Shown here: positions 33,008 through 38,609 of the stretch, piece by piece
How the letters are laid out: every line of letters starts with the position of its first letter
Numbering within the stretch: the stretch's first letter is position 1
Assembly (NCBI GenBank): GCA_018435055.1
Contig: JAHDOA010000062.1
Span: forward strand, 1 to 38,609
From: Pelotomaculum sp.
Lineage (GTDB): Bacteria; Bacillota; Desulfotomaculia; Desulfotomaculales; Pelotomaculaceae
Reading direction: 5' to 3'
Length of the DNA: 38,609 bases
The notes under the pieces: generated by a model
What the model saw: only the letters and a program-made list of their open reading frames with translations
Databases searched by the model: none
Told to the model about the DNA's origin: nothing
Program-made: the position numbers and the translations under genes

Positions 33008-35656
33008 TTACTTAAGGATCTCCACAAAGCCCCGGGTGCCGTCTACCCTTATTATCTGCCCGTCCCGGATTTTACGGGTCGCGTTGTCCAGCCCTACCAC
33101 CGCCGGAATGCCGTATTCCCTCGCCACCACCGCGCCGTGGGTCATCAGGCCGCCGACTTCCGTCACCAGGCCGGCCGCCAGCGGGAACAGCGGCGTCCAG
33201 GCCGGGTCGGTGTAAGGCGCTACCAGTATATCTCCTTTTTCCATTTTAGCCTCTGCCAGTTTTAGTATCACCCGGGCCCGGCCTTCAGCCTTTCCTGCCG
33301 AAACCGGGCTCCCCGCCAGTGCGCCCGGTGGCACATGGGCTGCCGGTTTTGCGGTGATGATTTCTCCCTCGCTGGTTATAGCCCGGGGAGGGGTCAGTTT
33401 CTCATCGCGCTGGAATTTTTCTTTGCGCCGGTTGATTAAATCGCGGTCCAGCCGCCGTGTTTCTAACACTTCTTTAATTTCCTGCAGCGACAGCCAGAAA
33501 ACATCTTCCGGCTGTTCAAGGACTCCGGCCGCGGCCAGGTCGGCGCCCTCTTGCAAGATGGCCTGCTTGATCAGATCGAAATTCTGCACAATAAAATACT
33601 TGGGATGTTCCCTGATCCCGATAATAGAGCGGTGGACCTTAATCAGCCGCCGCATGATCCTGCCCTTGATGAAGCCCAAAGGTTTTTTTCTCAGTCGTTC
33701 CAGCAGCCTGCCGGCGGCAAGCTCAGCTTCCTTTTTGCCCGCCAGAAAATCAAGCCGGTGCTGCCCGGGCCTGACGCCTTTAATATGGCCAAGAATGGCG
33801 GGGACCAGCTGGGTCGGGACCTCGCGCCAGCGCGGGCGGGTCACGTCTATTTCCCCCGTCCCCCGCATCCCGTAACGTTCGAAGAACCTCAGAAAAACCG
33901 GCAAGACCTCTTCTCCGCTGGGAACAGCCTTTAAATTCTCAAAAAAGCTTTCATCAGACGCATGCTCCAGGTATTCGATTACTGCCGGATGGCTTCTCAC
34001 CGCGTCGGCCACATCCCCCAGCGCCAGCCCCATTTCAGTCGTCACATTACCCGGCGGGGATTTGCTGATGCCGCCCATCTCGGCCGTGTCGCCGAGCCAC
34101 CGGCGGGACAGGTTCTCAATGAGCTTGTATGTGAGCAGCGCGGCCGGCAAATATTGGGCTACCTTCGCAACAGCCACCGTCAGGATGGTTTGCAGTATTT
34201 CCCGGATCCGCGTGATCCTGGCCGGGCCGGAAACTTCCAGAAGCAGTTTCCTGTTTTCATCGACTTTTTCGGCGATAAACCGGTTCATCATATCAATAGC
34301 CTGGTCGTTCTCGCTGTACAGGATATTTTTTAGAATGGCGAGCGCCGTCGGGAAGGCTTTTCTTATCAAGGAAAATTTGATTCTTTTACCGGGGCGCGCC
34401 GCTGTTTGGAACTCTTCTCTTTCCATGAATTCCCGCACAGCCCGGCTGAACATTTCATCGACGTTGAGCAGTAATTCGGGCAGCCGTTTCCTTAATTGTT
34501 GATATTCAAGCAGCCGGGTGACCACGTCGGAATACAGCCTGCTGCCGGCTTCCACCAGGAGATCGCTTTCTCCCGGCGGCATACTTTTGCCCAGGGGAAT
34601 AAGAGTCCTCAGCACCGATATCCCCAGGGGCTTGATGGCCTCGGTCATCATCTGCACGTGGCCGAATGACAGGAAAAGGTGAATATGATCACCGGCAGCC
34701 GGCGGAACGGGGTAGAGCGTGGTAACCGGCCGGCTCTGCAAAATAAATATTTCGCCGTCCGCCAGGCACCACTCTATATCCTGCGGGCTGCCAAAGTGTT
34801 CTTCGATGCTTCGTCCCATTCGTGCCAGCCTGATCGCCTGTTGGTCGGACAAAGACGGTGCCGTCTGCATTTCTTCTATAAGATCGACTTTATCTGTGCT
34901 GCCCTCGGGCCTGGCATAGACAGCCACTTCTTTCCTGGCGATTTGCTTTTTGATTAACTTGTCCGCTTTGACCTGGTACAAATCAGCGGAGACTATGCCT
35001 GACACCAGCGCTTCCCCCAGGCCAAAGCTTGCGTCTATGGACACCACCCTCCGGTTGCCGGTCACCGGGTCGGCAGTAAACATGATCCCCGACACTGCGG
35101 GAAAGACCATCCGCTGCACTACTACTGACAAAAACACGGCCCGGTGGTCAAAACCGTTCCGGACACGGTAGACTATGGCCCGGTCGGTAAACAGCGAGGC
35201 CCAGCATTTCCGCACGGCCTGCAGCAATTGGTCAGCGCCTTGCACATTTAAGTAGGTCTCCTGCTGGCCGGCAAAGGAAGCTGTGGGCAGGTCCTCCGCC
35301 GTGGCGCTGGACCGTACGGCATACTCCCGGTTTTCCCCAGACTTTTGCCAACTCACGATGATCGCCGATTTAACTGTTTCAGGGATAGCGAGGGACTGCA
35401 GGTGGTCCCAGATCCGCCGGCCCAGTCTGCTGATTTCGTCCAGTTGATCCGGCTGCAGCCGGCCCAGCATATCCAGCAGCCCGTCCATCTCAGTGCCGGC
35501 CGCGATAAACTCCTTATAAGCGCAAGTTGTAATGCAAAACCCCCGGGGAACGGGAAATCCCGCCCGGCTCATTTCACCCAGGCTGGCGCCTTTGCCCCCT
35601 ACGTCAGGCAAACGGGTGCTATCTATTTCATCGAAGTGCAGCACGTATGGGTTCAT
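33008..35656 (-). CDS. Rifampicin phosphotransferase-like / PEP-synthase-like phosphotransferase
   Basis: 882 residues. The N-terminal ATP-binding domain has VGGKGASLGEMSRAGFPVP, YAVRSSATAEDLPTASFAGQ and DIEWCLADGEIFILQSRP. The C-terminus is a swivelling phosphohistidine domain with TEVGGLMTHGAVVAREYGIP (His about 840), ending 40 residues later. PEP synthase and pyruvate phosphate dikinase carry a further PEP-binding barrel, absent here; the ATP-grasp / middle / swivel order and length are those of rifampicin phosphotransferase (RPH), which inactivates rifamycins. The roughly 450-residue middle domain would bind the substrate. Some relatives may act on other compounds. AGAGGT precedes the ATG. 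Confidence 0.8.
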   Translation of the reverse strand: MNPYVLHFDEIDSTRLPDVGGKGASLGEMSRAGFPVPRGFCITTCAYKEFIAAGTEMDGLLDMLGRLQPDQLDEISRLGRRIWDHLQSLAIPETVKSAIIVSWQKSGENREYAVRSSATAEDLPTASFAGQQETYLNVQGADQLLQAVRKCWASLFTDRAIVYRVRNGFDHRAVFLSVVVQRMVFPAVSGIMFTADPVTGNRRVVSIDASFGLGEALVSGIVSADLYQVKADKLIKKQIARKEVAVYARPEGSTDKVDLIEEMQTAPSLSDQQAIRLARMGRSIEEHFGSPQDIEWCLADGEIFILQSRPVTTLYPVPPAAGDHIHLFLSFGHVQMMTEAIKPLGISVLRTLIPLGKSMPPGESDLLVEAGSRLYSDVVTRLLEYQQLRKRLPELLLNVDEMFSRAVREFMEREEFQTAARPGKRIKFSLIRKAFPTALAILKNILYSENDQAIDMMNRFIAEKVDENRKLLLEVSGPARITRIREILQTILTVAVAKVAQYLPAALLTYKLIENLSRRWLGDTAEMGGISKSPPGNVTTEMGLALGDVADAVRSHPAVIEYLEHASDESFFENLKAVPSGEEVLPVFLRFFERYGMRGTGEIDVTRPRWREVPTQLVPAILGHIKGVRPGQHRLDFLAGKKEAELAAGRLLERLRKKPLGFIKGRIMRRLIKVHRSIIGIREHPKYFIVQNFDLIKQAILQEGADLAAAGVLEQPEDVFWLSLQEIKEVLETRRLDRDLINRRKEKFQRDEKLTPPRAITSEGEIITAKPAAHVPPGALAGSPVSAGKAEGRARVILKLAEAKMEKGDILVAPYTDPAWTPLFPLAAGLVTEVGGLMTHGAVVAREYGIPAVVGLDNATRKIRDGQIIRVDGTRGFVEILK

Positions 35657-35775
35657 ATGACTTACCTCTTTGTAGAATATGAAATTTTACATTCATTATG
35701 TTTTCTTAATATAAGAACTATATTCTTGGGTGAAAAGGTGAAGTGAAATTTGAGAATAGAAAAGTCATTGACATG

Positions 35776-35970
35776 TCAGAAAAAGCGATTTTGGGAAGGT
35801 GAATGGTTGTATTTAGCTTGAAATGCAGGAATTGCTAGTTCTATTGGCGAAAAGGAATCGTGTCCCTCGGCGTCGCCCGGTCTGCCTGTCAGCCCCAGGG
35901 CCAGCCTGTATACCCTGGCCTGGTTGTCCCGGTAGAGCTGGTCAAAAAGATCTGTTAATTCAGCGGACAT
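35776..35970 (-). pseudogene. N-terminal fragment of an ECF sigma factor
   Basis: The first 33 or so residues (ELTDLFDQLYRDNQARVYRL, ALGLTGRPGDAE) match region 2.1 of RpoE-like ECF sigma factors, where a conserved Asp-Ala-Glu-Asp normally follows. The frame then runs into unrelated sequence (GHDSFSPIELAIPAFQ) and stops at 35776, losing regions 2.2 to 4. Remains of a deletion; no anti-sigma gene adjoins. Confidence 0.6.
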
Positions 35971-36200
35971 GATACCCACTTCTTTAAAGATGAATACTAA
36001 TATAAATTTCGATGAGGACTTTATTAGTCCTTTTAACGGGGATTTGACTTTTTTGCGTGGAATTACGAAGTAATTATATTTCTATTACATAAAAATGTTA
36101 TAATTCTGTGTTATTCATCAAATTTTCAGTTATCATTCAGTATGGTTTCAGCAATGGCCTGGATACTATAAGCAGGGGGACTGGCTAAATAAGACAAAAG

Positions 36201-36229
36201 TGCGACAAGAGAACTGTCCCCCTGTCGCA
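36201..36229. repeat. Palindromic repeat with TGCGACA arms
   Basis: TGCGACA (36201-36207) and TGTCGCA (36223-36229) flank AGAGAACTGTCCCCC. The arm plus core are those seen as a half-copy at 38451, after the downstream operon. It lies in the 300-base gap before the response regulator, which otherwise shows no feature. Confidence 0.65.
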
Positions 36230-36275
36230 TGGGACCGAGAAATGTCCCCGATTCAGAGTAAGGTGGTAGACAGGT

Positions 36276-36959
36276 ATGCAGCAGTTAAAAGGGATTAAAA
36301 TATTGCTGGTGGACGACGAGCCGAACATACTGCAGTTTTTGGAGCTTGGCCTGCAAAACGAAGGTTTTGAAGTGAAAAGTGCCCAGGACGGCATGTCGGC
36401 TATTAGACTGCTGAAAGAGTTCCAGCCCCATGTGGCCATACTGGACGTCATGATGCCGGGCATGGACGGCTTTGAAGTCTGCCGCATGATCAAGAAAACT
36501 GAGAACGTGGCGGTAATTATGCTCACGGCCAAGGACGAGGTCGACGACCGGGTGAAAGGCCTCAAGCTCGGGGCCGACGATTACATGGTGAAGCCGTTCA
36601 GCTTTGAAGAGCTGCTGGCCAGGATTTACGCCAGGATCCGCAACCAATTTCCCCATTTGTTCGGAGAAGTCGTAATCGGCCCGTTCCAGATCGATGACCG
36701 CCGCAAAGAAATTAAGCTGAATGACCGGGTCCTCGAGCTTTCCCCTACGGAGTACGAACTACTAAAGTTCATGGTGCTCAACCACGGGCTGGTTTTAAGC
36801 AAGACCATGATCCTGGATAAAGTATGGGGCTATGATTTCGGGGGAGAAGAAAATATAGTTGAGGTATACATCCGTTCACTGAGAGATAAGTTGAATGACA
36901 AAGACCACCAGCTGATCAGGACCCTGCGTGGTTCGGGATACCGGGTTGATCTGCCATGA
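36276..36959 (+). CDS. OmpR/PhoB-family response regulator
   Basis: 227 residues. Receiver domain: acidic pocket Asp13-Asp14 (ILLVDDEPNIL), phospho-acceptor Asp57 (AILDVMMPGMDG), Thr in VIMLTAKDEVDD and Lys in YMVKPFSFEEL. The winged-helix output domain runs from about residue 130 (LSPTEYELLKFM, LDKVWGYDF, VEVYIRSLRDKL, IRTLRGSGYRV). It will bind DNA as a dimer when phosphorylated by the kinase encoded next, whose start overlaps its stop (ATGA). AAGGTGG lies upstream of the ATG. Regulon unknown. Confidence 0.95.
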   Translation: MQQLKGIKILLVDDEPNILQFLELGLQNEGFEVKSAQDGMSAIRLLKEFQPHVAILDVMMPGMDGFEVCRMIKKTENVAVIMLTAKDEVDDRVKGLKLGADDYMVKPFSFEELLARIYARIRNQFPHLFGEVVIGPFQIDDRRKEIKLNDRVLELSPTEYELLKFMVLNHGLVLSKTMILDKVWGYDFGGEENIVEVYIRSLRDKLNDKDHQLIRTLRGSGYRVDLP

Positions 36960-38449
36960 ACCAGAAAATTATTGCCCGGCTCAAATCTTTATTAACTCCC
37001 AACTCGCTCCGGGTCCAGCTTTTATCCCGCACCCTGCTGATTATGGCCGTATTGCTGGCGCTGATCGGCATATTGCAGTATGTTTTCATGAAAGAGGTTA
37101 TCTACAGAAATAAAGCAGAAAGCATGCAGAGCCAGCTCATCTCAATGTACCCCACTATCTGGGAGCGTATCGGCGCAATAAAGGAAAATGTGGACACGCG
37201 CCTGCCGCGGTTTTTTATTCCCGAGGCAGAACTGGCCTTTATTGATACGCAGGGGAATTACACCGTGTTGTCCAGCGGGCCGAACGGTGCAGACCCGCCG
37301 AGGCTGGACACTCAAGATTATTTGAAAGTTTTAAGCAGGCCCTTGCTGGAGACAAGAGCGGAGCCCAAAAAACAGGAAACCAGGCTGGTGATAAGGTCAA
37401 ACTACAAAGTTGTTGAAAGCGGGGGAGTTGAGCAGTTATTGGTACTGCAGCCGGTTTTTGAGCACGGCCAGAACCTCGGGATCGTGCAGATAAGCACCAA
37501 GACCGGCCCGCTGACAGACCTGCTGATTCGCCAGCTGCTCACTTTCCTGTTCCTTTCCCTGATCGCCATGATTTTTGGGCTGCTTGCCTTTTTACCGGTC
37601 CTGAGAAGGACACTGGACCCCCTATCTAACATGGTGGATACCGCCGGGCAGATCGACGCCGGGAATTTAGCCAGGCGTTTCCCGACCAGGCAGGGGCAGG
37701 TGGAAATAGACCGCCTGGCAGAATCCTTTAACGGGATGCTGGAGCGGCTGGAGGCTTCATTCGAGGCGGAAAAAGAAACCCAGGAACAGATGCGCCGCTT
37801 CATATCAGACGCCTCGCACGAGCTACGCACGCCGCTTACTTCTATCCGCGGCTTTTTGGAGGTGCTGCTGCGCGGCGCGGCTGATCAGCCGGAACAGCTG
37901 CTTAAAGCTTTAAACAGCATGCACGGTGAATCGGTGCGCCTGACCAGGCTGGTGCATGACCTGCTGCTGCTCTCCAAACTCGACCGCACGCCTCACATCG
38001 AGCTTGTAGAAGGCCGGCTGGACGCCGTTCTCCGGGATATGGAGCCGCAGCTCCACATTCTCGCCGGCGGCAGGAAGCTTGACTTGAATATTGAGCCTGT
38101 GATAACATGCAATTTTGACACTGACAAAATGAAACAGGTGGTGTTGAACCTCTTTCACAACGCGGTGCAGCACACGGACCCCGAAAAGGGACAAATCCGG
38201 ATCTCGCTGGTTAGAAAGGACGACGGCGTGCAGTTGACGATTCAGGACAACGGGCCAGGGTTCAGCGAAAGCCACCTCCCCCACGTCTTTGACCGTTTTT
38301 ATCGCATCGATTCTTCGCGGACACGCAAATACGGTGGGGCCGGCCTCGGCCTGGCGATCACCAAGTCCATCGTTAACGCCCACGGCGGTACTATTAGTGT
38401 TGAAAGCAAAGAAGGGGAAGGCTGCACTTTTAACATCTGGCTCCCTTAA
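36956..38449 (+). CDS. Sensor histidine kinase with HAMP domain
   Basis: 497 residues. One helix near 22-45 (LLIMAVLLALIGILQYVFM), an extracellular sensor of about 140 residues, a second helix near 185-210 (LLTFLFLSLIAMIFGLLAFL), a HAMP linker (RRTLDPLSNMVDTAGQIDAG), HisKA with phospho-accepting His288 (SDASHELRTPLTSIRG) and an ATPase domain with N box (NLFHNAVQHT), G1 (DNGPGFS), F box (FDRFYRID) and G2 (GGAGLGLAI). It phosphorylates the upstream regulator. Sensor ligand unknown. The stop at 38447-38449 is directly followed by a half palindrome and the putative intron. Confidence 0.95.
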   Translation: MNQKIIARLKSLLTPNSLRVQLLSRTLLIMAVLLALIGILQYVFMKEVIYRNKAESMQSQLISMYPTIWERIGAIKENVDTRLPRFFIPEAELAFIDTQGNYTVLSSGPNGADPPRLDTQDYLKVLSRPLLETRAEPKKQETRLVIRSNYKVVESGGVEQLLVLQPVFEHGQNLGIVQISTKTGPLTDLLIRQLLTFLFLSLIAMIFGLLAFLPVLRRTLDPLSNMVDTAGQIDAGNLARRFPTRQGQVEIDRLAESFNGMLERLEASFEAEKETQEQMRRFISDASHELRTPLTSIRGFLEVLLRGAADQPEQLLKALNSMHGESVRLTRLVHDLLLLSKLDRTPHIELVEGRLDAVLRDMEPQLHILAGGRKLDLNIEPVITCNFDTDKMKQVVLNLFHNAVQHTDPEKGQIRISLVRKDDGVQLTIQDNGPGFSESHLPHVFDRFYRIDSSRTRKYGGAGLGLAITKSIVNAHGGTISVESKEGEGCTFNIWLP

Positions 38450-38450
38450 G

Positions 38451-38469
38451 TGCGACAAGGGGACGGTTT
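38451..38469 (+). repeat. Left half of the TGCGACA palindromic repeat, broken at 38470
   Basis: TGCGACAAGGGGACGGTTT carries the arm and the core of the repeat family (compare 36201-36229 and 4454-4492), but the returning arm is missing: the putative intron starts at the next base. Confidence 0.6.
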
Positions 38470-38609
38470 GTGCGCCACGAGGGGCGCATCATATAGCGGG
38501 TGGGAAGCCCGCTGAGCAAGATTTAGCAAATCACTCATAGTGAGTCTTGAGCATCACCGGGTAACTTGTGATGTTAAGCGTAGACAGCGAGGTAGTAGGC
38601 CGAAAACGC
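38470..38609 (+). ncRNA. 5' part of a bacterial group II intron (domain I), cut by window end
   Basis: The segment begins GTGCGCC, matching the conserved GUGYG start of group II introns, and is packed with short hairpins: TGCGCC/GGCGCA at once, AGCGGG/CCCGCT (from about 38495), TCACT/AGTGA, CATCAC/GTGATG. The stretches GTTAAGCGTAGACAGCGAGG and GTAGGCCGAAAACGC are as I remember from domain I of Firmicute introns that encode a reverse transcriptase/maturase. No ORF is expected this early. The maturase and 3' end would lie beyond the window. Identification is from pattern memory. Confidence 0.65.

Noticed and set aside
34062-34502. Serine/arginine-rich 146-codon plus-strand frame within the RPH-like gene
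   Set aside because: Antisense artefact with no codon bias of its own.
33008-35656. Assignment as phosphoenolpyruvate synthase (ppsA)
   Set aside because: The C-terminal PEP-binding barrel after the phosphohistidine domain is missing.

Overview
The window looks like the chromosome of an anaerobic, spore-former-related Firmicute, most like the Desulfotomaculum/Pelotomaculum group. This rests on an LL-diaminopimelate aminotransferase, an S-layer-homology/DUF4855 protein, a non-oxidative hydroxyarylic acid decarboxylase operon of the bsd type, strong AGGAGG-type ribosome binding sites and Firmicute-style small genes. The taxon is an inference from gene content; there is no rRNA in the window.

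Layout. 1-5.3 kb is a worn accessory stretch: an IS21 transposase remnant with a stop codon, a Phd/RelE-type toxin-antitoxin pair with its own promoter, a fragment resembling DUF169, a small zincin-like metallopeptidase, a DEAD-box RNA helicase and several small proteins. 5.3-9.0 kb holds a SIR2-like protein with a split zinc site, two membrane or exported proteins of unknown role and a SAM methyltransferase. 9.2-13.9 kb is a tight three-gene operon (ICMT-like membrane methyltransferase, GH3-family acyl-adenylating enzyme, membrane GGDEF/HD-GYP protein) whose genes overlap by 4 and 1 bases. 14.4-17.8 kb carries the bsdC-bsdD-bsdB/ubiX decarboxylase operon with a convergent LysR regulator. 18.4-24.5 kb is a MarR-controlled multidrug-type export operon: two membrane-fusion adaptors and a heterodimeric ABC exporter whose degenerate residues fall in one composite ATP site. 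24.5-27.0 kb is a cell-surface SLH/DUF4855 protein on the minus strand. 27.3-29.5 kb is dapL plus an EamA transporter. 29.6-32.0 kb (minus) has an iron-sulfur aldo/keto reductase whose frame is open into an upstream ORF, and a TipA-like MerR regulator with a classical 19-bp-spacer promoter. 32.3-35.7 kb has an amino-acid racemase and a rifampicin-phosphotransferase-like enzyme, followed by a decapitated ECF sigma factor. 36.3-38.4 kb is an OmpR-type two-component pair. The window ends inside what looks like the 5' part of a group II intron.

Recurrent themes. A family of palindromic repeats with a core like GGGGACGGT/ACCGTCCCC is scattered between genes (4.45, 7.1, 29.5, 32.1, 36.2, 38.45 kb), and the putative group II intron begins directly after one half of such a palindrome. 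Drug or xenobiotic sensing is unusually dense (LysR/bsd, MarR/ABC, MerR-TipAS, RPH-like). A TATACTGTT-containing element recurs in the AT-rich gaps flanking the bsd operon and preceding marR. Two genes have ideal ribosome binding sites placed in front of non-standard start codons (ATA, ATC).
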